From positions 22,153,110 to 22,177,609 of the forward strand of contig CM022679.1 of the NCBI GenBank assembly GCA_012295275.1: a stretch of DNA of 24,500 nucleotides. The letters run 5' to 3'. The position numbers and the translations under genes are program-made. How positions within the stretch are numbered: position 1 is the stretch's first letter; each line of letters starts with the position of its first letter. This document shows positions 9,547 to 21,088 of this stretch, piece by piece. The DNA is from Chrysomallon squamiferum (taxonomy: Eukaryota > Mollusca > Gastropoda > Neomphalida > Peltospiridae). The notes below the pieces were generated by a model. The model ran no database searches and was not told the origin of the DNA. It saw nothing but the letters and a program-made list of their open reading frames with translations.

Positions 9547-9987
9547 TCAGCACATACATATAACAAACAGATATAACACACACACAAAAAAAAGAAATAA
9601 ATGCATAGACGAACACATACGTACATATTTGTACAAAAGAATCTTTTTTTTTTTTTTTTTACATCAGTAAGAATACAAATAAAATAATAAAATCACTGAT
9701 GCGCCACTCCTCTTTCCAAACAATGCATAAATATCATTTAACAGGTATATTATGTAGCACGAGGAATTCCTTTTGTATGGATTTAGAGGCGTATTCTGGA
9801 TTGTTAAAAAAGAAGAAAAAAGAAAAGAAAATTAAAAGAAAATAGGATTTTATTACTGTGGTGGAAATAATTTCCTTTACGAAATGAGTATGATTAAAAA
9901 GAAGAACAGAGAAAAACAACAAACAAGCCAAAACAAAACTATCGATCGGTAAAAAGTAGATGGAATGAGCAACATATGTTGTTCATG

Positions 9988-9989
<2 letters not shown>
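9547..9989. other. Non-coding AT-rich sequence
   Basis: Contains a T-tract (about 9644-9661) and A-rich purine stretches (9807-9842, 9897-9930). No gene recognised. Confidence 0.4.

Positions 9990-10075
<86 letters not shown>
9990..10075. repeat. Pure CT dinucleotide array (about 42 units)
   Basis: Uninterrupted CT repeat. On the - strand it reads as GA repeats and gives an Arg-Glu frame that is not a gene. Confidence 0.97.
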
Positions 10076-10080
<5 letters not shown>

Positions 10081-11759
10081 TAACGTGATACCATGATCAC
10101 CTTTCAGCCGAAAAGATATCAAAGCCATGATAATTAGATGTGTATCTAACTGGTATTTGCGTTATACAGCAAACCCAGCATTTCAACAACAAACAGAAAG
10201 CCACAACTGTAAAATCCTAACAACCCTAACAAAAATAGCAACAAGAAAACATTCCTTCCTTCAAAACAAACAAACGAACAAACAAAAAAACAACAACAAC
10301 AACAACAAAAAACACACATACACAGAGAGAAAAAAACAACAAGAAAATAAACAAAAACAGCAAAACAACAATGAAAAGCCATGTCGGTCGGGAACAAATG
10401 GGCTGAAGACTACCGAAAGTGTTCCCTCCCTTTGACAGTCAGTTTTTAACAGGTTAAAACTGGTTTCTGCTGGTTGACTCTTTTAAATTTTGTTCTGCGG
10501 TATGCTTTCTATTTTCTGTCATTGATTGGTGACCTTGTTTTCAATTGTTAATATTCAGAGTGATACAAAAACAAAACAAAGACAAATGCTATGACAACAA
10601 TGATGATTTACAGAGTTATGTACTCACACATAAGAATGTGTCAGCCTCTGCTTGCCTGCCTCAGTCTGTCTCTCTGTGTGTATTTGTATGTGTGCGCGTG
10701 TGCGTATGTGTGAGAGAGTTTTGAAACCAAATTTCAGGCAAGCGTAAACAATCTGTTTTATCTTGATAAAATTTACCATTTTATTTACTTACTTAAAAAT
10801 TTATTATTTTGTTTATGCCTAGACCATCTAATAAATATCATAAACTTAACCTACATGCATTATTTAAATGATACGTAATTAAAGTTTTATATATATATCA
10901 CAAGATGCCAGAATTATTACTTCTTCTCCTGATTACAGTGTGGATGGGTGTGTTCAAGTATTTCAGTTGACAAATTGTTAGGAATAAACAATAAATAATA
11001 GTATTCTGTTTACAAAATGTTTTCGAGACACTAATGTTTTATTTTTTTTTAATATTTTTTTATTTTAAAAATAGCAATCGACGACTGCTTTCCGACAAAA
11101 CAGACATAGAATGTATATTTTTTGTTGATGTTGTTATCGAGTTGTTTGACCTTACTACTTATCACCTGATTCAGATCGCCGAATCGACTTGGTGAAAAAA
11201 AAAAAAAAAAGTTGATTTCCACATGTGTTTACGTATACACATTTTAATGTCAGAAACAGTTAAGGTTAACCTTTTTGCTTCTTTTTCATTTATATTTATT
11301 TATTTATTTATTTATTTATTCATTCATTCATTTGTTTGTTTTAGCTGCAGACATGAATTCAGGGCAGGATCAATTTTCAGCATTATGGGGAGATAACCGA
11401 TGTTTATAACTTACTTTTATTCACACTGTATTTTCTGCGGAATCTTGGAAACAGCAAAATACAAAAATCACACGTATTCAATTTATAAACCTTTGTACGC
11501 TTAGGCTAGTAATGATCAGTTATCTAACACATGACTAAAGTACGTTTAGAAGATAATCTTATTGAATGACGTCAGCAAAATGACCGATATGATTATGAGC
11601 AGATATGAAAAACTTGGAGGAAACGTCCATGCAGGTTATATTATTGATGACGAAGAACCGTTACAATGGAAATAAAGTAAAATAAATATATGGCTATGAA
11701 TATAATTATATTTTACAGTATGTACGTACATGCATATTAAATTATTGAATAATTTCTCA
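10076..11759. other. Non-coding sequence between microsatellites
   Basis: Holds A/C-rich low complexity (about 10255-10370), a TG-rich patch (10675-10712), a T-tract near 11038-11061, an A-tract (11195-11210) and ATTT repeats (11289-11322). A TGACGTCA palindrome, a full cyclic-AMP-response-type site, lies at 11567-11574. No coding region recognised. Confidence 0.4.

Positions 11760-11760
<1 letters not shown>

Positions 11761-11818
<58 letters not shown>
11761..11818. repeat. Pure ATT trinucleotide array
   Basis: About 19 uninterrupted ATT units, followed by AAAT repeats to about 11830. Confidence 0.97.
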
Positions 11819-11819
<1 letters not shown>

Positions 11820-11830
11820 ATAAATAAATA

Positions 11831-12286
11831 ATACTGGAGCATCAATCTTAACAATTCTTATACACTAAAGAAGAAAAGACAATAAATTATTTTAATGATA
11901 TTTACGAACATGCGGAGAAAAGTATCCTCTTTTGACTATGCATCAATAATTCACTGATACTCTGGAACAGAAACTATTAATGCCCAAGCCACACTAAGTC
12001 CAAACAAGCTGTCACTTTTTATTGTCACATATTCGCCACCCACATTACGATAGCCATCCACACCCTGGATTTATATCCAGATTTCTGATTCGTTTACCTA
12101 CCCAAGTTAACTGAGGAACAGATAGAAATTTACATCCAAGCTTCATTGATTTGATATGTCTAAAATACATCAATTATTTCGTTTGATAAACTAGCAAACA
12201 CTTCAGACGTAAAAGTATTGGTTATGAAGGAATTATGTCTTATTTCGCATAAACATAGCTGCAAAAAGCTATGGCGTCTTTTGTTA
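11831..12286. other. Unique non-coding sequence
   Basis: Moderately AT-rich, mostly free of simple repeats. No open frame of note and no RNA gene recognised. It lies directly upstream of the promoter-like patch at 12287-12486. Confidence 0.35.
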
Positions 12287-12486
12287 TGACGTCACGCCGT
12301 TTGTTTTTACTAATAACGCACAGATGATTCATTTTGATTCGCTAGTATTGCATTTAGTAGATGCATTCAACTTTCAGTTTGGGCTTCTGCAAAAAAAAAA
12401 AAAAAAAAAAAATAAAATAAAATAATAATAATAATTATAATAATAATAAATAAAATCACTACAAACTAGAAAAGTAAAATGGCGGC
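12287..12486 (+). promoter_or_regulatory. Candidate promoter: CRE palindrome upstream of a YY1-type element
   Basis: TGACGTCA lies at 12287-12294, the full CREB/ATF palindrome, followed by a CpG-containing CACGCCG. At 12476-12486 the sequence AAAATGGCGGC matches the YY1 core-promoter element in the orientation usually found just after a + strand start site. A long A-tract (12391-12411) and TAA repeats lie between. No downstream gene is identified, so this rests on motif spacing only. Confidence 0.3.
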
Positions 12487-12586
12487 GTGGTACTGGCAAA
12501 GGGGTACGCTCATTAAAATCATGAATAATAATGAAGATTTTTATTCTTGTTCCAGAATGTTATTCCGGATAAATTTTAATTTATGA
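12479..12586 (+). CDS. Short ORF starting inside the YY1-type element, unidentified
   Basis: The ATG of AAAATGGCGGC opens a 35-codon frame (start MAAWYWQRGTLIK) ending in TGA at 12584-12586. In animal promoters the YY1 element often overlaps the first ATG, so this could be the beginning of a first coding exon. No donor site or partner exon is convincing and no family is recognised. Confidence 0.15.
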   Translation: MAAWYWQRGTLIKIMNNNEDFYSCSRMLFRINFNL

Positions 12587-12589
12587 AAC

Positions 12590-14660
<2,071 letters not shown>

Positions 14661-15940
14661 GTCTGAAAGATAAAATAAAATAAAATAAAAGTAAAATGTC
14701 TTTTACTAAAATAAGAATATGCAATTGCTTCCGAAGCAGGCAGTAAAATAAATAAATGTTATAAAGATAATATAAATAAATAAATAAAGGAATTTAAAAT
14801 AAAATAAGTATATAAAACAAAACATAAAGAAAAAAATGTAAATAAATGAACTGTATTATACAGAAGTATAAATACTGAAAAAAAATAAGTATACAGAAGT
14901 GTACAAAGTGGTGTAAAATCCACATTAAAATATAAACAATGGATCACCCAATAATATACGAGAATAAAATGTAAAATTATATATAAAGTGTATGCAACAC
15001 AAGGTGACAACATGGTCGCTATACACTTAAATAAAATATATAACGACAGTATTTTCTAAAAAGCAATAAAGATAAAATGGATATATAAAAATAGCACTGA
15101 TCTTAATAAAGTATTAAAACGTAATCTTTATTTTCTTTTATTAACTTTAAAAAAAAAAAAAAGCCAAAAAAAAAAGGAAAGAAAGAAAAAACATTAATAT
15201 AGAATTATCAGCTGTTTTTTTTTTTAATTTAATTTTTAATCGATCGTGATATAGTATACATTATATTTTAAAAAGTGAACTGACGAAATATATAAAATGT
15301 AGCTCAGACTTTTCAAATCAAGATATTAATTTCTAGAATAATAATTATCGGATATTTTTATCATTTTAGTGTTAAGAAAGTTCTTAAACATATTTTTTTT
15401 TTTTTAAAGTAATAAATTATATAAAAAGAGGCAGTTGCTTGTGGAAATGGCACTTTCTTACTTTTTCTTTTCTTTGGTATTTATTTCGTTATTATTACTG
15501 AGAATAATTTAAGTTTATACATTGTTAAATACTTAAACATACCCTTTTACAAACTGCAAATGGAATATATATATTATATTCACCCTGTATACATTTAATT
15601 ATAACTTTCTGGAAACAAATATATTTAAATATCATCTGCATTACTTTAATAGAACGCTTTTCTAATAAAAATAAAAAAATAAATAAATCAATAAATAAAA
15701 AAAAAAATAAAATAAAATAAAAAATAATCAAATTAAACAAAAAGAATTAATTAATTAATAATAAAAAGTTTTTTAAAAAAAAGAAAGAAAGAAAGAAAGA
15801 AAAGGAAGAAAGAAAAAGCCAACAATGACAAACACAAACAAATATTAAATGCAAAGCAACAACCAAAGTATTATTAAACAACACCTTAATTATTATTTAT
15901 AATAAAAATTAAAAAATACTATAACCACGTAATTAATTAA
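14661..15940. other. A-rich low-complexity region
   Basis: Dominated by AAAT-, AAATA- and AAAG-type low complexity (about 14670-14900, 15150-15185, 15665-15800) with poly-T islands. No coding signal. It probably lies in the space between the 3' ends of the two convergent genes. Confidence 0.5.
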
Positions 15941-16474
15941 ACAAAATATTTCATCTCCGAGAGCAATTCAATTATCGTGATTATAACAAAAAAATTGGTC
16001 ATATTACGCTTTGGAAAATTGCCCTGATTATTCAGGGTCTAGGAATAAACAAGTAAAATTAACGTCCTGATTATTCAAAGACCGGAATAAACAGGTACAA
16101 CCGCATCCCAGTAATCCCTTCCTCTGTTGGAGTTTACATATATATATAAATATATATATATATATAGCTGATTTACCCTTCCTGTTTCTTATAAATGGAA
16201 ATGTTTCGTATAAAATGTGATTGTTTCCCACAACATTTGCATGTTTCATATAAACAGAACCCATTTCTGATATATTGTATTTTACTTTTTTTGTTTTAAA
16301 CTTTTGACATTTTTTTCTTTTTTGGCTGCTGTATACCAATATTGCACTAGTTTTTAGAAACATAATTTTTTTTTTTTAGCTGATGTTTATCATGCTGATT
16401 CTTCCAGACACGTTGTTGCAAGCTGGCGTCGTTGTTATTTTTGCTACAACATCCATGACTTCGTTTCTTTTAAA
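15941..16474 (-). other. QRICH2-like 3' untranslated region / flank
   Basis: Sequence after the QRICH2-like stop codon on the - strand. It has no canonical AATAAA on that strand within about 450 nt of the stop. A GATAAA variant is present (16386-16391), and the nearest canonical signal I see is near 15480. A 43-nt unit (CCTGATTATTCA...GGAATAAACA) is imperfectly duplicated at 16023 and 16066. The 111-codon open frame at 16028-16363 lies here and is not supported as a gene. Confidence 0.4.
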
Positions 16475-16564
16475 TCAGTGAGTTGGGGTCTGTCGTTTTG
16501 ACGTAGGAAAAACAGCTTGATTGTTCTTGGCAACAAAGGGAGGGTGTGGTGAATGTTTTTGTTG
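16475..16564 (-). CDS. QRICH2: QRICH2-like terminal coding exon 14 of 14
   Basis: 90 nt: 29 codons and TGA. Acceptor cttactgcag, phase 0, matching the previous exon. Encodes a Pro/His/Ser-rich basic tail (QQKHSPHPPF...TPTH), similar in composition and place to the QQPRPHVHRPP-type tail of human QRICH2. Similarity is loose, so the last exon is less certain than the preceding ones. Confidence 0.75.
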   Translation of the reverse strand, partial: QQKHSPHPPFVAKNNQAVFPTSKRQTPTH

Positions 16565-16686
16565 CTGCAGTAAGAATAATAAATAAATAAAGGTAGGGGA
16601 AAAGAGAGGCAGATCGGGAGAGGCGAAGAGAGACATACAGAGACAGACAGAGAGATACAAAAAGAGAAACAGAGAGGCAGATTATG

Positions 16687-16735
<49 letters not shown>
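16687..16735. repeat. ATT array in the last QRICH2-like intron
   Basis: About 16 uninterrupted ATT units on the + strand, AAU in the pre-mRNA, between exons 13 and 14. AG-rich low complexity flanks it at 16600-16680. Confidence 0.95.
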
Positions 16736-16736
<1 letters not shown>

Positions 16737-17189
16737 TTGTAGTTGATATCTAGATCTCGCCTGTGCCAGTTTCATTGAAATACTTTGATATAATTTATTG
16801 TTTTCCCGCTAGACTAAACAAATAAACGTTAACTAAAAAAGTTCCTGTTTAACTGATATATTTATAGCACGATTTTATTTTTCTTCTAAATCAAGGGAGG
16901 TAAGTCACAATATTTTTCTTATTTTTCTGCCCCTAAGCTACAAACAACAAATTACCATTACATTGTTAAATCAACAGTTTCGGCTGGAAGGAGGCGAATG
17001 AAAGGAAAACATGGTTGATTTTATAAGCAAAAGTGAGCTTAGACAGTTTTACTTTACATTATTTCTTTTCTTTTTTTTTTTTTTTTTTTTATAACAGCTA
17101 AGCAAGAAATCGTAGAAAAATATCTAAACGGCTAGATTACCTATTATTACTATTGCTGTTGTTGTTGTTGTTGTTAAATTTTGACTTAC

Positions 17190-17286
17190 TTGTGCGGGAG
17201 ACGTTCTGTCCAATTTAGTGTCCGATTCCGGACTTCCTTTGTATATCTGACCGTCAACACCTTGAACCCCGATCTCGAAAACCTCT
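17190..17286 (-). CDS. QRICH2: QRICH2-like coding exon 13 of 14, GVDGQIYKG block
   Basis: 97 nt: the first base A completes a Pro codon, then 32 codons to CAA/GTAAGT. The acceptor is tttaaaaag, which lacks a good pyrimidine tract. Two further AG dinucleotides follow directly, but only the first AG gives the right phase. Encodes EIGVQGVDGQIYKGSPE, equivalent to the LDGHIYKG segment of QRICH2. The sequence match makes the exon convincing despite the poor acceptor. Confidence 0.88.
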
Positions 17287-17341
17287 CTTTTTAAATAATA
17301 ATAAGAAATATATTAAAATTAATACAGTAATAGCAGCAGCA

Positions 17342-17342
<1 letters not shown>

Positions 17343-17383
<41 letters not shown>

Positions 17384-17480
17384 TGATGATGTTGATGACG
17401 ATAAAAAATGAATTAATAAATAAAGGGGGTAAAAAAATAAACATTAAATAAATAAATAAATAAATAATAATAAATAATGA

Positions 17481-17511
<31 letters not shown>

Positions 17512-17512
17512 A
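17343..17512. repeat. TAA then TAAA arrays in a QRICH2-like intron
   Basis: TAA repeats (about 17343-17381) with a short GATGATGAT end, followed by TAAA repeats (about 17446-17475 and 17483-17513). They lie between exons 12 and 13. Confidence 0.92.
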
Positions 17513-17628
17513 TATCAACTGTTTAAAAAAAAAAAAAATATTTTTGCTATTTTAATATCGGCCAGTCATTCATTTATTCGTCCTTTCATTCGTTCGTTCG
17601 TCGACTCATTCCTTCATTCTTCACTTAC

Positions 17629-17745
17629 GGCTGTTTGTAGACGACTTGGCCGCCACTGGAGATTGGTCTCAGGTACATCAACGTGTGAGGGCCCCCGCAC
17701 TGCCGAACAGTCGCATAGCTGTCAGGATTTTCATCCAGGTTAATA
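17629..17745 (-). CDS. QRICH2: QRICH2-like coding exon 12 of 14, GGxHTL block
   Basis: 117 nt, split codons at both ends (Gly before, Pro after). Acceptor tgttgtcag, donor GTAAGT. Encodes SYATVRQCGGPHTLMYLRP and a glycine/valine tail. The R.CGG.HTL block is also found in the C-terminal region of vertebrate QRICH2 as I recall it, beyond the DUF4795 core. Confidence 0.9.
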
Positions 17746-17799
17746 CTGACAACACGTACAAATAAACAAATAAATAAATAAATAAATAAATAAATGAAT

Positions 17800-18365
17800 A
17801 AAGATGAAATGAAATAAATTAAAGTAAAATTAATAATAATAATAAAAATAAAAAGTAAAAACAAAATAAAATAGCATAAATAACTAAATAAGATATATAT
17901 ATATATATATTAAAAATAAAAATAAATAACTAAATAACATATATATAATAAAAATAAAAATAAATAAATAAATAAATTTAAAAAGTGACTGGACTTGAAA
18001 TAAATTAAAGTTTAATTAATAATAATAATAATAATAATAAAAAGTAAAAACAAAATAAAATAGGATAAATAACTAAATAAGATATATATATATATATATA
18101 AAAAAAAAAAAAAAATAACTAAATAACATATATATAATAAAAATAAAAAAAAAATAAATAAATAAATTTAAAAAGTGACTGGACTTGAAATAAATTTTAA
18201 AATTAATAATAATAATAATAATAATAATAAAAAGTAAAAAAAACAAAATAAAATTGGATTACTTTTAAGAAATATATATGTTGTTGTTGTTCTTAAATTC
18301 TTAACATATATGTTATAAAAATAAAAATAAATAAATAAATAAATTTAAAAAGTGACTGGACTTGT
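17800..18365. repeat. Three-copy tandem repeat, period about 177-190 bp
   Basis: Each copy ends with TTTAAAAAGTGACTGGACTTG (its GTGACTGGACTTG part at 17985-17997, 18175-18187 and 18352-18364). Inside each copy are TAA runs, an AAAAAGTAAAAACAAAATAAAAT block and, in the first two copies, paired AACTAAATAA / TATATATA segments. It fills most of the intron between exons 11 and 12. Confidence 0.85.
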
Positions 18366-18491
18366 ACATATTTTAAATTTCCAGAATGATTAGTGTTGTT
18401 GCTGCTGTTGTGGTTAATGTCGTTGTTATTTTTGTTGTTTTTGTTGTTGTTGTTCTTCTTCTTACTATTATGTTATATTATTATATTTAGA

Positions 18492-18492
<1 letters not shown>

Positions 18493-18549
<57 letters not shown>
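18493..18549. repeat. ATT array next to the exon 11 donor
   Basis: About 19 perfect ATT units on the + strand, AAU in the transcript, starting about 11 nt beyond the exon 11 splice donor. TTG/CTT-type T-rich repeats precede it on the + strand (18395-18465). Confidence 0.95.
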
Positions 18550-18550
<1 letters not shown>

Positions 18551-18560
18551 AAATTCATAC

Positions 18561-18677
18561 CCCGTTTCTTTTTGATAGTGTCTCCTCAGCGTTTGAATGT
18601 CGTATAGATGCGACCTCAGTTTGGCTATCTCCTTCTCTTCCAAAGCTCTTTCCAGATTGTGAACGTTCCGGCGAAGA
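18561..18677 (-). CDS. QRICH2: QRICH2-like coding exon 11 of 14
   Basis: 117 nt, split codons at both ends. Acceptor ttgtttcag, donor GTATGA. Encodes a basic-acidic helix (NVHNLERALEEKEIAKLRSH, then a Leu/Arg-rich end). A TAA array begins about a dozen bases after the donor in the transcript. Confidence 0.87.
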
Positions 18678-19131
18678 CTGAAACAAACCTGATAATATTT
18701 ATACAAAGGAAACGGCAGGACAATCATTCACATTTTTTCAGTAAGACAATATTACTGTAAACGCGAGATACTAAAATGATGTGATATATAAACATTCGCA
18801 AAAGAGGAAATAACTGAACTGCTGCTGATGTATACACTTGGACTTGTATTTTAAGAGCAATATGATTATTTGTAATTTTCAAAATGTGTTTTTTTTTTTT
18901 TTTTTAAATTTAATTTTACTTACATATGAAAGCATAACCTTTCTGTATACATCATCAATGCTTTTTAAACAAAAATGGTTTTAAAATAAAATTAATAATA
19001 GTAATTGTAATGAGATATAACACTATTTCGGTGACGGTTTTCCACGCATATTAAGAGACTGAAGCAGTCACTTTTTGGTTCATAATTATCATTTACGAGG
19101 ATATTTTTTTTTTTCAGATGCCATTATACTG

Positions 19132-19133
<2 letters not shown>
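18678..19133 (-). other. QRICH2-like intron, unique part
   Basis: Intronic sequence between exons 10 and 11, without coding signal. A T-tract lies near 18891-18905. The large CT array follows. Confidence 0.6.

Positions 19134-19222
<89 letters not shown>
19134..19222. repeat. Pure CT dinucleotide array
   Basis: About 44 perfect units, intronic. On the transcript strand it reads AG, so it is not a polypyrimidine tract for this gene. Confidence 0.97.
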
Positions 19223-19224
<2 letters not shown>

Positions 19225-19323
19225 GACGTCTTAAGTTCACAGATTAGCGCTTTTTCGTAAACTGCGGACAAGTTATCATTCTCCATAATCATGTTCTGTC
19301 AAACATTTTTTTTAACATTGCAC

Positions 19324-19425
19324 CTTTTAGCGTTCTGACGCATTTGTTCCATTTCGTAAGTTACATAAGGCCGCAACGTCTTCCTAGGTGACAGTGGCTG
19401 CTGGCTTGGCAAAGATGGAGTAGGC
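19324..19425 (-). CDS. QRICH2: QRICH2-like coding exon 10 of 14
   Basis: 102 nt, split codons at both ends (Gly before, Ser after). Encodes a Pro/Ser linker (PTPSLPSQQPLSPRK), then RPYVTYEMEQMRQNAK, matching the RPY..E.EQ.R block after the CxxC motif in QRICH2. The acceptor lies only a few bases downstream of a long ATT array, so its pyrimidine tract is largely microsatellite. Donor GTGCAA. Confidence 0.88.
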
Positions 19426-19428
19426 CTG

Positions 19429-19429
19429 A

Positions 19430-19487
<58 letters not shown>

Positions 19488-19503
19488 GTGATGATGATGA
19501 TGA
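19429..19503. repeat. TAA array merging into ATG repeats, adjoining the exon 10 acceptor
   Basis: About 19 TAA units on the + strand (UUA in the pre-mRNA) followed by GATGATGAT. It ends within a few bases of the exon 10 acceptor, supplying most of the U-rich sequence before it. Confidence 0.95.
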
Positions 19504-19611
19504 TATTTTTGACTTTCACTCGTTTTTGTCAGTGCGTGAAGAGAGGGACAGACATACATACAGACAGACAGACAGAGATAGAGACTAAATATAAAAGCTG
19601 ATAACTATGGC

Positions 19612-19638
19612 CTAAAAAGTGTGTGTGTGTGTGTGTGT
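19612..19638. repeat. GT dinucleotide run
   Basis: Short perfect GT repeat in the intron between exons 9 and 10. Confidence 0.9.
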
Positions 19639-19668
19639 AAATGGGTTCAGTTGTTGAAAATCACTTAC

Positions 19669-19731
19669 CCGGTTGGCATTATATTAACCGGCCGATCACA
19701 CGACAAGCAGTTGAACCGCAGCAGTAATTTC
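19669..19731 (-). CDS. QRICH2: QRICH2-like coding exon 9 of 14, CxxC motif
   Basis: 63 nt: one base finishing a Lys codon, 20 codons, two bases over. Acceptor atatttcag, donor GTAAGT. Encodes KLLLRFNCLSCDRPVNIMPT. The CLSCDRP block is a hallmark of the end of DUF4795. A single CxxC could bind metal with a partner or be redox-active. Its role is unknown to me. Confidence 0.92.
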
Positions 19732-20004
19732 CTGAAATATTACGAAAAAAACCCCTGAAACATACGTTTAAATACAACTGTTCTTGTTTTAATATTGCTA
19801 CAACAACAACAAAACAACCATTTCTACTAGTCATACTATTAATGTTATTCTTACTACTGTTACTACTACTACTACCACTAATATTACTATTATCTTTACT
19901 ACTGCTATTACAAATATTCTTACTATTACTACTACTAATATGCTACTATTACAGTTACTACCAATACTGCCATAACGACAACTAATAGTGCTAATACTTC
20001 TTCC

Positions 20005-20042
<38 letters not shown>

Positions 20043-20119
20043 AACACCATAGAAAAATTTCTATTACAACAACTACAATCACTGCTGTTATAATTATTTC
20101 TGACACGTATACTACGTAC
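19732..20119 (-). other. QRICH2-like intron with ACT-type repeats and a CA run
   Basis: Degenerate ACT/ATT trinucleotide sequence (about 19850-19990) and a CA repeat (about 20009-20041). The valine/isoleucine-rich open frame through it is read-through from exon 8. Confidence 0.75.
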
Positions 20120-20283
20120 TTTCGAAGACCTGCTGCTGCATCTTCCACTATCTCTCCCGTTCCCTGTTTAATCTTTTTGTTTATTGCCTTCAGTCTAGTC
20201 TCCAGCCATTTCTTCAACTGCGGCAGTTCCATCCTGTCCAGCTTGCTGTCCAGATCATTCACAAGACTCTTGTACGTATCCTC
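20120..20283 (-). CDS. QRICH2: QRICH2-like coding exon 8 of 14, DUF4795 core
   Basis: 164 nt, ending two bases into a codon. Acceptor gtttttag, donor GTACGT. Encodes LDSKLDRMELPQLKKWLETR and a downstream AAGLR, among the most recognisable parts of DUF4795. The open frame beginning at an internal ATG and reading left into the intron is longer but crosses the donor, so the exon ends here. Confidence 0.92.
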
Positions 20284-20512
20284 CTAAAAACACGTCATTG
20301 ATTATAATCTTTTTACGTAAGTAGTCTTAAAGTATGACGTCATAAAATACTACGGGATAGAAAGAAGATTTTTTTTTTTTTTTTACTTGCACTTTCCCCC
20401 AGTTCTTCCCCAGATTAATTATAAAACGTTATTTATTTATTTATTAATTATTGATCCTGTTTATGCTGTATTAATTAAGTGACTAATAATAATAATATAA
20501 AACAACAACAAC

Positions 20513-20514
<2 letters not shown>

Positions 20515-20575
<61 letters not shown>
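20515..20575. repeat. TTA array downstream of exon 7
   Basis: About 20 perfect TTA units on the + strand. In the - strand transcript it is UAA repeats, starting about 13 nt after the exon 7 donor. Confidence 0.96.
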
Positions 20576-20588
20576 CATCATTTTATAC

Positions 20589-20699
20589 GTTTTCAGACAG
20601 TTTATCCAGAATTTCCTTCATCATTCTATTAATCTCACTAGTAGTGGCATCAAACAGGTTCTGATTCACTTTATCCTCAAGCTGATGTTTATAAGTTTT
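20589..20699 (-). CDS. QRICH2: QRICH2-like coding exon 7 of 14, DUF4795 core
   Basis: 111 nt, 37 codons, phase 0 at both ends, so it can be skipped without shifting the frame. Acceptor tttgcag, donor GTATAA (weaker than its neighbours). Encodes NLFDATTSEINRMMKEILDK, a well-kept block of DUF4795. It sits between two long, oppositely oriented ATT/TAA arrays (20515-20575 and 20716-20776). Confidence 0.87.
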
Positions 20700-20715
20700 C
20701 TGCAAAGAAATAATC

Positions 20716-20776
<61 letters not shown>
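20716..20776. repeat. AAT array upstream of exon 7
   Basis: About 20 perfect AAT units on the + strand. In the transcript it is AUU repeats, ending about 17 nt before the exon 7 boundary. It is the reverse complement of the array on the other side of the exon. Confidence 0.96.
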
Positions 20777-20777
<1 letters not shown>

Positions 20778-21052
20778 CCACATTTATTTAAGACTTAACA
20801 GTATAGGTGTGTAACAAAAGTTTATTAATTTTATAATAGCATTCACACATATAAAACACGTACATACAGACACACATACCTATGATATACCACTGTAATA
20901 ACAACAGCTATTAATATTTTTCTCTAATATTATTTTTAACATTAATATTATAACTTTATCTAACCGTTATGTTCTTTACATAATCATACTACTGCTAGGC
21001 TAATTATCCTGCTACTGCTCTTAAATATATCCATCCATTCATCCGTCCGTCC

Positions 21053-21088
<36 letters not shown>

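Noticed and set aside
16028-16363. 111-codon - strand open frame after the QRICH2-like stop
   Set aside because: Lies in the likely 3' UTR, AT-driven composition, contains the 43-nt duplication and a TA run, no recognisable family.
17800-18365. Considered as a CRISPR-like repeat array
   Set aside because: Units are 177-190 bp, made mostly of simple repeats, inside an intron of an animal gene.
19831-20119. Left part of a 143-codon - strand frame that starts within exon 8
   Set aside because: Only 20120-20283 is coding. The valine/isoleucine/cysteine-rich continuation reads through a good donor into ACT and CA microsatellites.
20335-20342. TGACGTCA palindrome as a regulatory site
   Set aside because: It sits in an intron of the QRICH2-like gene in isolation, with no other promoter-like motifs nearby, unlike the one at 12287.
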